Below, in pieces: positions 1 to 8,075 of a stretch of DNA of 52,409 nucleotides. The notes below the pieces were generated by a model. That model searched no databases and was not told where the DNA came from. It saw only the letters and a list, made by a program, of their open reading frames with translations. The position numbers and the translations under genes are program-made. Every line of letters starts with the position of its first letter. Positions within the stretch are counted from its first letter, which is position 1. Source of the DNA: an uncultured Pedobacter sp. (GTDB taxonomy: Bacteria > Bacteroidota > Bacteroidia > Sphingobacteriales > Sphingobacteriaceae); the NCBI RefSeq assembly GCF_946480185.1, contig NZ_CAMLIG010000028.1, forward strand, positions 1-52,409, written 5' to 3'.

Positions 1-1
1 T

Positions 2-964
2 GCCTTGGGCGCTGGTTTAGAGAACGAACGTAAAATCTTTAGTCCTAGGAATCTTTTCAAAATCAAATCAAAACCCGAAGAAATTGTAGCTGCTATAGAT
101 AAAGATTTGATGGAGCAGGAGGTGGATAAAATTAGGGAAAGCCACAAGGTTTGGACAGAGAAAAATTATGAAGTTTATATTACCCCAACGACTTTTATAC
201 CTACCATTATTAAAGAAATTGGAAGGTTAAGAGAAATTACATTTAGGGAAGTAGGCGAAGGAACCAATAAAGCTACCGATTTAGATAGTTACGATATTTA
301 TTATAACCATTTATTTATTTGGGATGTAGAAACCAAAATGGTAGTTGGCGCTTACCGTATTGGTAAAGGCGACGAAATTTTTTACAGTTATGGGAAAAAG
401 GGATTTTACACTTATGAGTTATTTAAGTTTAAATCTCAGTTTTTCCCTGTGCTAAGAAACAGTTTGGAGCTTGGCCGAAGCTGGATTAGAAAAGAATACC
501 AACAAAAGCCCTTGCCTTTATTTTTGCTTTGGAAAGGGATTTTAAAATACATTTTGGATAATCCGCAGTACCGTTATTTAATTGGTCCGGTTTCTATTAG
601 CAATGCTTTTAGCAAATTCTCTAAATCTTTAATTGTAAACTTTATTTACCGCAACCATTTTGATAGTGAAATGGCGCACATGGTAAAACCCCGTAAACAA
701 TTTAAAGTAGATTTTTCTAAAATTGATGCTGATTTGCTGACAGCCTCAAGCAGTTCTTTAAAAAATTTGGACAGCTTAATTGCCGAAATTGAAACTACGC
801 ATATCAAGGTTCCGGTTTTGTTAAGGCAGTACATCGCATTAAATGCAAAAATTATCTGTTTCAATATCGATCCTAAATTTTCGGATTGTTTGGATGGATT
901 TTTGGTGCTCGATTTACAGAGCGTACCAGTAGATATGTTGGAGAAGTTGGGCAAAAACGTTTAA
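2..964 (+). CDS. GNAT-type N-acyltransferase domain protein (ornithine/glycine lipid synthesis), 5' end cut off
   Basis: The reading frame is open from the left edge and shows no clear start; the first possible start is a TTG at base 5, so this is most likely the C-terminal part of a longer protein. The readable 319 residues look like the GNAT/hemolysin-type acyltransferase (OlsB/GlsB-like) domain that makes N-acyl amino-acid lipids. In many Bacteroidetes it is fused behind a lysophospholipid-type acyltransferase domain (OlsF layout). Features that fit are the central WDVE...GAYRIG segment, the LELGRSW stretch near residue 156, the GPVSISN motif near 195, and a C-terminal DGFLVLDL segment. 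The VF530 gene follows after 4 bases, so the two are probably co-transcribed. The family call rests on motif memory, and the upstream half cannot be seen. Confidence 0.65.
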   Translation, partial: ALGAGLENERKIFSPRNLFKIKSKPEEIVAAIDKDLMEQEVDKIRESHKVWTEKNYEVYITPTTFIPTIIKEIGRLREITFREVGEGTNKATDLDSYDIYYNHLFIWDVETKMVVGAYRIGKGDEIFYSYGKKGFYTYELFKFKSQFFPVLRNSLELGRSWIRKEYQQKPLPLFLLWKGILKYILDNPQYRYLIGPVSISNAFSKFSKSLIVNFIYRNHFDSEMAHMVKPRKQFKVDFSKIDADLLTASSSSLKNLDSLIAEIETTHIKVPVLLRQYIALNAKIICFNIDPKFSDCLDGFLVLDLQSVPVDMLEKLGKNV

Positions 965-968
965 TACA

Positions 969-1241
969 ATGGCAACCGAAGACAAAAATCCCGAAGAACA
1001 AAAAAACAATCCTTTACATGGTTTAACTTTAGAAACTATTGTAACAGATTTGGCAAAATATGTAGGTTGGGAGAAAATGGCGGAACAAATTCCTATTAAA
1101 TGTTTTTCAAACAACCCAACAGTAAAATCAAGTTTGACATTTTTACGCAAAACCCCTTGGGCCAGGCAAAAAGTAGAATACCTTTATAAGTATAATATCA
1201 AACGTATAGAAAAAGGCAAAAACGGTTTGTTGGACGGGTAA
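969..1241 (+). CDS. VF530 family (DUF2132) small DNA-binding-like protein
   Basis: A 90-residue protein with the typical VF530 core: NPLHGLTLE near residue 14, then a helix ending in VGWEKMAEQIPIKCF and SSLTFLRKTPWAR, with a basic helix at the end. VF530 proteins are small helical proteins of about 75-90 residues, proposed to bind DNA from structure; the cellular role is not known. The ATG lies 4 bases after the stop of the acyltransferase gene, and a strong hairpin terminator follows, so it is the last gene of that unit. Confidence 0.85.
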   Translation: MATEDKNPEEQKNNPLHGLTLETIVTDLAKYVGWEKMAEQIPIKCFSNNPTVKSSLTFLRKTPWARQKVEYLYKYNIKRIEKGKNGLLDG

Positions 1242-1262
1242 TTTCCCGATTTTTTTTAAACA

Positions 1263-1303
1263 AGAAAAGCCTCTAGTTTTAACTAAAGGCTTTTCTGTTT
1301 TTT
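1263..1303. terminator. Bidirectional rho-independent terminator
   Basis: Arms 1263-1276 and 1283-1296 pair over 14 positions with one C-A mismatch and a 6-base loop, followed by GTTTTTT. It lies between the convergent VF530 and gltX genes. The A-rich left side can give a U tract for the minus strand too, so it may serve both. Confidence 0.85.
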
Positions 1304-1316
1304 ATAGAAAATCTGT

Positions 1317-2831
1317 TTACCTGAAAGCTTCTAAAGCATTATTAATTCTTATAATAGTTTCTTGAATTCCCAATTGTTCGGCAATATCAAAAACTTGTGG
1401 ACCAAATTTTCCGCCAACAAGCATTACCCTAAAAGGCAACATCAGCTCACCAACTTTTATTCCTTTCTCGGTAGCTAAATCTTTAAAAGTTTTTTCCAGT
1501 TCGGTACTGGTTAAAGTTTCTTTAGCTGTAATACTTTCTATAAAAGCCTGAAAAAAAGCTTCTTTATCTTCGTTCCATTTTGGTTTTACCGAGTTGGTAT
1601 CCCAATTGGTTGGCGCAATAAAGAAAAACGATGCCTGATCGTAAAAATCTGTTAATAACACGCAACGTTCTTTTACCATTTCAATCACTTTAAGCAATTG
1701 CTCATCACTAGGGGTATTGATGCCTTTATGGTTTAAAAAAGGTTTTACATGGGGCAAAAGATGCATCGCACTGCTAGCCTTTATCCATTCGCCATTGTAC
1801 CATTTCGCTTTTTCGTAATCAAATTTGGCGCCGGCTTTGTGTATCCTATCCAAAGAAAACTTGGCAACCAATTCTTCCATGCTAAAAATTTCCTGGTCGG
1901 TTCCGTCATTCCAACCTAACATGGCCAGCATATTTATAAAACCTTCTGGTAAAAATCCGGCTTCAATAAAGCCATCGCTTTTTTTGCCGCTTGCAGCATC
2001 AATCCAGTTGATGGGGTAAACCGGGAAACCAAAGCGTTCGCCATCGCGTTTGCTCAGTTTTCCGTTACCATCCGGTTTTAAAATTAATGGCAAGTGCGCC
2101 CATTGTGGCATTTCATCGGCCCAGCCAAAATATTTCCAAAGTAAAATATGTACCGGAGAAGACGGCAGCCATTCTTCGCCTCTAAAAACGTGGCTAATTT
2201 TCATCAGATAATCATCAACAACCACTGCTAAATGGTAAGTTGGCATTCCATCGGCCTTTAGCAACACTTTATCGTCTATCTCGCTACTGTTAAACGCAAT
2301 ATCTCCACGGATTAAATCGGTAAAAGTTACTTGTTCATCATGTGGCATTTTTATGCGGATCACATGCGGAGCGCCTTCTCTAATTAAGCTCTCTACTGCC
2401 TCATGAGGGATAGTTAATGAGTTACGCATATGTTTTCTGGTCGTATGATCGTACCTGAAATTTTCTATCACCTGTCTTTTGCATTCTAATTCCTCAGCAC
2501 TATCAAAGGCGTAATAGGCATGCCCGGATGCAACTAATTTTTCGGCGTATTCGCGGTACATTACTTTTCTTTCGCTTTGGCGGTATGGTCCATATTCGCC
2601 ACCGTCGCGAGTGCTTTCATCAGCTTTAATTCCGCACCAGCGTAAACAATTGTAAATATATTCTTCGGCGCCTTCAACAAAGCGAGTTTGATCTGTATCC
2701 TCAATTCTTAAAATAAAATCACCATTATGGTGTTTGGCAAAAAGGTAGTTGAACAAAATAGTCCGTACCCCGCCAATATGTAGTCCGCCGGTTGGACTAG
2801 GGGCAAATCTAACTCTAACTTTATCTTTCAT
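1317..2831 (-). CDS. gltX: Glutamate--tRNA ligase
   Basis: A 504-residue class I aminoacyl-tRNA synthetase that charges tRNA(Glu) with glutamate in the cytoplasm. The HIGH signature is seen at residues 11-21 (PSPTGGLHIGG), followed by RIEDTD near 42-47. The KMSKS loop is KLSKR at 258-262, the form usual for GluRS. GEEWLPSSP near 218-226 is also characteristic. Length is normal for the family and the C-terminal anticodon-binding region is present. The start ATG follows a short AT-rich leader with no clear Shine-Dalgarno, as is common in Bacteroidetes. It is transcribed alone, convergent with the VF530 gene. Confidence 0.97.
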   Translation of the reverse strand: MKDKVRVRFAPSPTGGLHIGGVRTILFNYLFAKHHNGDFILRIEDTDQTRFVEGAEEYIYNCLRWCGIKADESTRDGGEYGPYRQSERKVMYREYAEKLVASGHAYYAFDSAEELECKRQVIENFRYDHTTRKHMRNSLTIPHEAVESLIREGAPHVIRIKMPHDEQVTFTDLIRGDIAFNSSEIDDKVLLKADGMPTYHLAVVVDDYLMKISHVFRGEEWLPSSPVHILLWKYFGWADEMPQWAHLPLILKPDGNGKLSKRDGERFGFPVYPINWIDAASGKKSDGFIEAGFLPEGFINMLAMLGWNDGTDQEIFSMEELVAKFSLDRIHKAGAKFDYEKAKWYNGEWIKASSAMHLLPHVKPFLNHKGINTPSDEQLLKVIEMVKERCVLLTDFYDQASFFFIAPTNWDTNSVKPKWNEDKEAFFQAFIESITAKETLTSTELEKTFKDLATEKGIKVGELMLPFRVMLVGGKFGPQVFDIAEQLGIQETIIRINNALEAFR

Positions 2832-3005
2832 TTAGTGTAACTTAAACAACAGAATCAGCAAAAACCATGCTCAATTCTAAGGTGGCGCTAATTTAGTGTT
2901 TATCAAGATAAGCTTGCTTAATTTTTAAATAAAATAGCCTTAAAGGAAAAGAAGTAGCGCCTAAAGCTCAAAGTTGAATGCTAAAGCTCATCAGAGTTTT
3001 TGGTG

Positions 3006-4025
3006 CTAAAGAAATTCGATTCCCAAACCAGATTTTTGGGATAAAACGTAACGCCCATTTTCAAATTCAGGAGTTTTAAATGGATTGTTGGAGGTTAAAA
3101 AAGGGCCGTCTAAATCTGCCCAATCGCAAAGCGGTGCGAGGGCAGCGCCGGCTAAAGTTGCAATACTGGTTTCGCTCATGCAACCGATGAGTACTTTTAA
3201 ATTATTGGCTTTCGCCGATGCAATCATTTTGGAAGCTTCATACATCCCGGCAGATTTCATCAGTTTAACGTTGATGCCGTGGTAAACGCCTTTTGCTTTT
3301 GCTACATCCGGCAAACGTTGTACGGCTTCGTCGCCAACGGTTGGTATCGGACTTCTTTCCGTTAGCCAGGCGTTGCCGTCGATATCTTCTTTGGGAATGG
3401 GCTGTTCAATGAGCAATACATTTTGGGTGTTGAGCCAATACGCCATTTCTAAACCTTTTTCCTTATTTGCCCAACCTTGGTTCGCGTCCACGTAAATGGG
3501 TAAATCCGTTGCTTTACGGATGGTTTCAATGAGGATTTTATCGGTGTCTCTGCCGAGTTTAACTTTTAGCAGTTTAAAGCCGTAAGTTAAAGCATCGTTT
3601 ACTTTTTTAATGATGATGGAAGGCTCATCAATGCCAATGGTAAAAGTAGTTTGTGGTATTAAAGCCGGCGAAGCACCGAATAATTGATAGCAAGGTTTGT
3701 TTAATAATTTTCCGGTTAAATCATGCAAAGCAATATCAATGGCCGCTTTTATTGCCGGTTGCCCCGAATCAATTTCATCTAAATAATTGATGATTTCTTC
3801 CATATCAAACGGGAAAGAAAATCTGTTGACCTCAATTTTTTGAAGAAACGCAGCAGCAGTTTCCACACTTTCGCCCATATAAGGAACCATGGAAGCCTCG
3901 CCGTAACCTACAAAACCTTCGTGTGCTAATTCAATCAGCATCAAAGGTGTGGATGTTCTGGAGAATTTGGCAATGGTGAAAGGGTATTTTAGTTGGAGTT
4001 TGAAGGGTTTGTAGGTGAGGTGCAT
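3006..4025 (-). CDS. L-Ala-D/L-Glu epimerase (dipeptide epimerase, enolase superfamily)
   Basis: A 339-residue member of the muconate-lactonizing subgroup of the enolase superfamily. It would epimerize L-Ala-D-Glu from murein peptides to L-Ala-L-Glu in the cytoplasm. Visible active-site residues are the KVK motif (K154, K156), metal ligands D180 (VDANQGW), E207 (IEQP) and D232 (GDEA), the second catalytic lysine K254 (NVKLMK), and the substrate-binding DLDGP motif at 304-308. The frame is open 24 codons further upstream to an alternative start near 4097, but homologues start at MHLTYKPF, so 4025 is chosen. No peptide transporter or peptidase lies next to it. Confidence 0.88.
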   Translation of the reverse strand: MHLTYKPFKLQLKYPFTIAKFSRTSTPLMLIELAHEGFVGYGEASMVPYMGESVETAAAFLQKIEVNRFSFPFDMEEIINYLDEIDSGQPAIKAAIDIALHDLTGKLLNKPCYQLFGASPALIPQTTFTIGIDEPSIIIKKVNDALTYGFKLLKVKLGRDTDKILIETIRKATDLPIYVDANQGWANKEKGLEMAYWLNTQNVLLIEQPIPKEDIDGNAWLTERSPIPTVGDEAVQRLPDVAKAKGVYHGINVKLMKSAGMYEASKMIASAKANNLKVLIGCMSETSIATLAGAALAPLCDWADLDGPFLTSNNPFKTPEFENGRYVLSQKSGLGIEFL

Positions 4026-4197
4026 TTTTTTAGAGTGTCTATCTTGATTTTGGGCATAACGTTTTGCAGGTTTAAGAATTTGCGGTATTACTTGCAAGAA
4101 ATTCGTCTGCCCTTACAAACTTAATGAAAACAGATGAAGGAAGTAAAACCACTTCGCCCGCAATTTTTTAAACCTGTTGTTACCTGTAGTTTATTAA

Positions 4198-4776
4198 CTA
4201 GTTTCTTCTCAAAACATATTCGCCTCTAGGTTCTACAAAGTATGGTTTACCTTTAACTATTTTAATTTCTTTAAGTCCATAAGCAGTAAAATAAAAATGT
4301 CCCAAATGAAGACTTCCTTTACTGTCAATTTTAACGTATTTCAATTTGCAATATTTGTCAGCCGGAACTGCTGAAACAACATAATCCTCGATTTTAGTCC
4401 GAAATGGAAGTCCGCCGACACCATCTTTAATAGAAAGCATTCTTATTTGAATTTTTTGACTAATTGAAAACTTTAACGTGTCAGAGATTTTTTCAGATTC
4501 CATCCCGGATTCCCAGTTTCTTGAAATATAGAAACTGTCTTTTTCTACTTTCAATAAAATGGATTGAAAATATTTTTTCCCGTCGATAACAAAGTCGTAT
4601 ACGCCGTTGTTAACTAAATAAAATCCTTTAGGGTTATATTCAGGTGTTATAATAACCGTACTATCCAAGAAGCTTGTATTTTTGAACTGAATTGAGTAAC
4701 AAATTTCATCCTTTTTATTTTGACTCTTTACTTGTGTCGATACCAATAGCAGTAATATAAATAATATTTGTTTCAT
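4198..4776 (-). CDS. Hypothetical secreted protein
   Basis: A 192-residue protein that I do not recognise. Residues 1-18 form a signal peptide (hydrophobic core ILFILLLLVS, then a likely cleavage after VKSQ). The rest is rich in beta-type alternation with charged residues and has two cysteines (CYS near residue 26, YCKLKY near 142). No catalytic motif is visible. It is probably periplasmic or secreted. It stands alone between the epimerase and the divergent ada-like gene. Confidence 0.6.
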   Translation of the reverse strand: MKQILFILLLLVSTQVKSQNKKDEICYSIQFKNTSFLDSTVIITPEYNPKGFYLVNNGVYDFVIDGKKYFQSILLKVEKDSFYISRNWESGMESEKISDTLKFSISQKIQIRMLSIKDGVGGLPFRTKIEDYVVSAVPADKYCKLKYVKIDSKGSLHLGHFYFTAYGLKEIKIVKGKPYFVEPRGEYVLRRN

Positions 4777-4904
4777 TCGAGGTTCGTTAAATTACAGGTA
4801 ACTTACAAATATGTGCAGTTATCTCTCACCCAAAATAACCCTTTTTCCACCAAACCGCAAGTTTCGGGTTTCGTATTCTTTCCATAAACCTTAATTTGCA
4901 GCGC

Positions 4905-5756
4905 ATGAATAAAGAAAGCGGATTTAATTACCAGATTGTTGCAAAAGCAATCGGCTATTTGGTTGATAACTTTAAACAGCAACCTAGTTTAGAGCAGATT
5001 GCAAGCCATGTTAACTTAAGTCCGTTCCACTTTCAAAAGATTTTCACCGATTGGGTTGGTGTAAGCCCGAAAAAGTTTGCGCAATACCTCAATGTCAACT
5101 ACGCCAAACAGTTGCTGCATAAAAATGAAACGATAAATCTGTTTGATACTGCTTTGGAAACAGGTTTATCCGGCACCGGCCGCTTGCATGATTTATTTGT
5201 GAAAATTGAAGGGATGACCCCCGGAGAATACAAAAATGGCGGGCAGGCACTGCGCATCAATTACAGTTTTGCACCTTCGTATTTTGGAGATGTTTTAATG
5301 GCAAGCACCCCAAAAGGAATTTGTTATTTGGCTTTTTTTGAGGATAGCAAATTGGCGTTGGAACTATTAAAAGCAGCTTTCCCGAAAGCTGGTTTTAAAG
5401 AAATTTCCGATGATTTACAGCAGTCCGTCATTCAAGTTTTACAACACGATTTTACTGCTCCACAATCCATTAAACTGCATTTAAAAGGCACCCACTTCCA
5501 ACTGAAAGTTTGGGAAGCGCTGTTAAATATTCCTTTTGGTGATGTTAGCACTTATGGCGCTATTGCACAGGAAGTAGGCTCTCCAAATGGAGCTAGAGCA
5601 GTGGGTACGGCTATCGGAAGCAATCCGGTTGCCTTGATTATCCCCTGTCATCGGGTCATTCAAAACACGGGCAAATTGGGCGGTTATATGTGGGGATTGC
5701 CAAAGAAAACCGTAATCCTTGGATGGGAAGCCGCGAGGCTTAATGAGGAGAAGTAA
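4905..5756 (+). CDS. Ada-type bifunctional AraC regulator / O6-methylguanine-DNA methyltransferase
   Basis: A 283-residue protein with an N-terminal AraC-type helix-turn-helix region (residues about 8-110, including LSPFHFQKIFTDWVGVSPKKF) and a C-terminal methyltransferase domain. The active-site motif IPCHRV has the methyl-accepting cysteine at C248, and the preceding FGDVSTYGAIA and GARAVGTAIGSNP segments are typical. It repairs O6-alkylguanine by suicide transfer and may activate repair genes. The Ada N-terminal methylphosphotriester domain with its four cysteines is missing, so the usual Ada switch is incomplete. The ATG at 4905 is chosen over a TTG three codons upstream. Confidence 0.92.
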   Translation: MNKESGFNYQIVAKAIGYLVDNFKQQPSLEQIASHVNLSPFHFQKIFTDWVGVSPKKFAQYLNVNYAKQLLHKNETINLFDTALETGLSGTGRLHDLFVKIEGMTPGEYKNGGQALRINYSFAPSYFGDVLMASTPKGICYLAFFEDSKLALELLKAAFPKAGFKEISDDLQQSVIQVLQHDFTAPQSIKLHLKGTHFQLKVWEALLNIPFGDVSTYGAIAQEVGSPNGARAVGTAIGSNPVALIIPCHRVIQNTGKLGGYMWGLPKKTVILGWEAARLNEEK

Positions 5757-5935
5757 AAATAGGAGGACCTAAGTTTTTGCGAAGTTGATTCTTTTTTGGC
5801 TGATATTCTTTCAGTCCTTTTGCTGTAAATCTTATTCTAATAAATCAGTAAAAAGGATGTTTAACTTCTAGGCATTAACAAAACTACGAAGCCTCCAAAA
5901 AGACACCCCTAAAATTTTGACATTCATATTAAATA

Positions 5936-5959
5936 ATAAAAGTACTTTAATACTTTTAT
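5936..5959. promoter_or_regulatory. Candidate operator: 9-bp perfect inverted repeat upstream of the NO-stress cluster
   Basis: ATAAAAGTA (5936-5944) and TACTTTTAT (5951-5959) form a perfect 9-bp inverted repeat with a 6-base spacer. It lies where the -33 element of the presumed promoter (-7 box at 5975-5982) should be, so a bound protein would block transcription. The NsrR-like Rrf2 protein encoded later in the cluster is the obvious candidate. The match to any known operator is not claimed. Confidence 0.45.
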
Positions 5960-5974
5960 AATGGAAAATAAATC

Positions 5975-5982
5975 TACCTTTA
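5975..5982 (+). promoter_or_regulatory. Putative -7 element of the NO-stress cluster promoter
   Basis: TACCTTTA matches the Bacteroidetes -7 consensus TAnnTTTG at all but the last base. It lies 32 bases before the DUF2249 start, giving a short leader. No clear TTTG -33 box is seen; the inverted repeat occupies that place. Confidence 0.35.
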
Positions 5983-6014
5983 CTTCCATATTAATCACCA
6001 AAATCAAATAAAAA

Positions 6015-6251
6015 ATGGAAAATACAACCGAAAACATTTTAGATGTAACCAAACTGGCTCCGCAGCAAAAACACCCTACAATTTTTGAGCGTTACGATAA
6101 CTTAAGTTCTGGCGAATCGCTTATCCTCCATAATGATCACGATCCAAAACCGCTTTATTACCAACTGGTAGGTTTACGTGGCGATGTTTTTACTTGGGAA
6201 TATTTAGAACAAGGCCCGGCTTTATTCAGAATCAAAATCACCAAAAAATAG
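6015..6251 (+). CDS. DUF2249 domain protein
   Basis: A 78-residue stand-alone DUF2249 domain. It carries the family core with a histidine-aspartate rich turn (HNDHDPKPLYYQL) and an FTWEYLEQGP segment. DUF2249 proteins have a SirA/TusA-like fold and sit next to hemerythrin, RIC and NO-reductase genes; a redox or metal-handling role is inferred, not shown. It is first in the cluster and close to a copy of residues 1-80 of the next protein, so one arose from the other. The gap to the RIC start is 2 bases, implying co-translation. Confidence 0.85.
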   Translation: MENTTENILDVTKLAPQQKHPTIFERYDNLSSGESLILHNDHDPKPLYYQLVGLRGDVFTWEYLEQGPALFRIKITKK

Positions 6252-6253
6252 TT

Positions 6254-7207
6254 ATGATCATGGAAGCAACATTAGAAAATATTTTAGACGTTACGCTTTT
6301 AGAACCAAGGGTAAAGCATCCCACAATTTTTCAGCGTTATGATGATTTAGCGGAAGGCGAAAGCTTAATTATCCATAATGATCATGATCCAAAACCTTTA
6401 TACTACCAACTTTTGGGAGAAAGGGGAAACGTATTTACCTGGGAATATTTAGAGCAAGGCCCCGAATGGTTCAGAATAAAAATCCGCAAAAACGTAAAGG
6501 GCGAAAGTGAAGAAACCTTGGGCGAACTTGCCGTTAAAGATTTGCGTAAAGCAGAGATATTTAAAAAATATGGTTTAGATTTTTGCTGTGGCGGAAAGAA
6601 AACGGTTAAGCAAGCTTGTGCTGAAAAAGGCTTAGATGTTGCCAAAATTGAGCAGGAACTGCAACAAGTAGATAAAGCACCTATTACCGGAAGCGTACCT
6701 TATGATGAATGGCCAATTGATTTTTTGGCAGACTATATTGTAAACACGCACCACCGTTATGTAAGAAAAAGTCTGCCAGATTTGCTTACCTACACCAAAA
6801 AAATTATGCAAGTGCATGGTCACGGCCATCCCGAATTAACCGAGGTTTATGAATTGACGGATTCAATTGCTAAGGAAATGACTCATCACATGGGCGAAGA
6901 GGAGGAGATAGTTTTTGCTTATGCAAAAGAACTGGCTAAAGCCGATAAAAACACGGTTTTAGATAACGATAAGCTTGCCACCATTGCCGAAATGGAAAAA
7001 GAGCATGATGCGGTAGGCAGAATGTTGGAACGGATACGTTTAATTACTAATGATTACAATTTGCCGGCAGATGCCTGTGCCAGTTATGCGCTCACTTTTA
7101 AACTTTTACAGGAATTTGAGAACGATCTGTTCCTGCATATCCATCTAGAAAACAATATTCTGTTTCCAAAAATGATTAAATTACAGGAAAGTTTACAAGC
7201 GAAATAA
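6254..7207 (+). CDS. ric: RIC family iron-sulfur cluster repair di-iron protein with N-terminal DUF2249 domain
   Basis: A 317-residue protein of the ScdA/YtfE/RIC family, which repairs iron-sulfur clusters damaged by nitric oxide or peroxide. Residues about 1-78 are a DUF2249 domain; 85-140 are the ScdA_N (DUF542) domain with the CCGG motif at 111-114; about 155-315 are the hemerythrin-like four-helix domain with iron ligands in HH (166-167), HHMGEEEE (211-218), an EHD segment and the final HIHLEN. The DUF2249 head is extra compared with classical YtfE (about 220 residues). The start at 6254 (or ATG 6260) is chosen because the frame further upstream only overlaps the preceding gene. Confidence 0.9.
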   Translation: MIMEATLENILDVTLLEPRVKHPTIFQRYDDLAEGESLIIHNDHDPKPLYYQLLGERGNVFTWEYLEQGPEWFRIKIRKNVKGESEETLGELAVKDLRKAEIFKKYGLDFCCGGKKTVKQACAEKGLDVAKIEQELQQVDKAPITGSVPYDEWPIDFLADYIVNTHHRYVRKSLPDLLTYTKKIMQVHGHGHPELTEVYELTDSIAKEMTHHMGEEEEIVFAYAKELAKADKNTVLDNDKLATIAEMEKEHDAVGRMLERIRLITNDYNLPADACASYALTFKLLQEFENDLFLHIHLENNILFPKMIKLQESLQAK

Positions 7208-7261
7208 AATCAATTAAATAGGGCTTTGGCCCGATGTTAAAGATGATTTGAGAAGAAAGCC

Positions 7262-8074
7262 ATGGAAAAGATAGATGTAAATTCTAAAATTGGGAAAATT
7301 ATAAAAGCCAATCCGGCTGCGCTGGAAGCAATTGTCAGTATTGATCCGAAATTGGAAAAACTAAGAAATCCGGTATTAAGAAAAATATTGGCAAACAGAA
7401 CCAGCATTTCCATGGCGTCCAAAATGGTTGGGCGCAGCGTTGATGAATTTTTTGCTCAACTGAAACCGCTAGGTTTTGAGGTTGACGAGACTGTGGCACC
7501 GATAGCAATTGAACAAAAAGATGTTCCTGCATTTGTTTCAGAAATTAGCAAAGAGCATATCGTTGATTTTGATGTCCGCGAATTGTTAACTTCTGGGCAG
7601 GATCCGTTGGGTTTGATTTTAGACAAAGTAAAAACTATACAAGCCGGTCAGGCGCTTAAAATCATCAATACATTTGAGCCTATTCCGCTGGTTAACATGC
7701 TGGAGAAAAAAGGTTTTATTGTTTATATTGATAAAATTGCGGATGACCTGGTTGAAACTTATTTTTACAAACCTGCTGAGGCAAAAGACATCGTAAAAGA
7801 ACCAATTGAAGTTACAGAAGGCGGTGGTTGGGGCGCTTTAATTACGCGTTTTAAAGATAAACTGGTAAAAGTTGATGTCCGCGAAATGGAAATGCCTAAA
7901 CCCATGCACACCATTTTAGCCGAGCTTGAAAACTTGCCAAAAAACAGTGCTTTGTTTGTTTACCATAAAAGAATCCCGGTTTTCTTGCTTCCAGAATTGG
8001 CAGATCAAGGTTTTGAATACCGCATTCAGGAAATAAGCGATGGCGAGGTCCACCTTTTAATTTATAAAGATTAA
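7262..8074 (+). CDS. DUF1858 - DUF2249 - DUF2249 protein
   Basis: A 270-residue cytoplasmic protein with three parts. Residues about 1-75 look like a DUF1858 helical domain (VNSKIGKIIKANPAALEAI), a family associated with hybrid-cluster proteins. Two DUF2249 domains follow, at about 95-170 (starting FDVREL) and 198-268 (starting VDVREM). The second ends in the usual EVHLLIYKD strand. The usual redox CxxC pair of DUF1858 is not seen, so this domain is probably structural here. The gene lies 54 bases after ric and is followed after one base by the membrane protein gene, so it belongs to the same unit. Exact biochemical role unknown. Confidence 0.82.
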   Translation: MEKIDVNSKIGKIIKANPAALEAIVSIDPKLEKLRNPVLRKILANRTSISMASKMVGRSVDEFFAQLKPLGFEVDETVAPIAIEQKDVPAFVSEISKEHIVDFDVRELLTSGQDPLGLILDKVKTIQAGQALKIINTFEPIPLVNMLEKKGFIVYIDKIADDLVETYFYKPAEAKDIVKEPIEVTEGGGWGALITRFKDKLVKVDVREMEMPKPMHTILAELENLPKNSALFVYHKRIPVFLLPELADQGFEYRIQEISDGEVHLLIYKD

Positions 8075-8075
8075 C

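Noticed and set aside
646..1150. Minus-strand frames over the acyltransferase and VF530 genes
   Set aside because: They are antisense to well-supported genes and have no family features.
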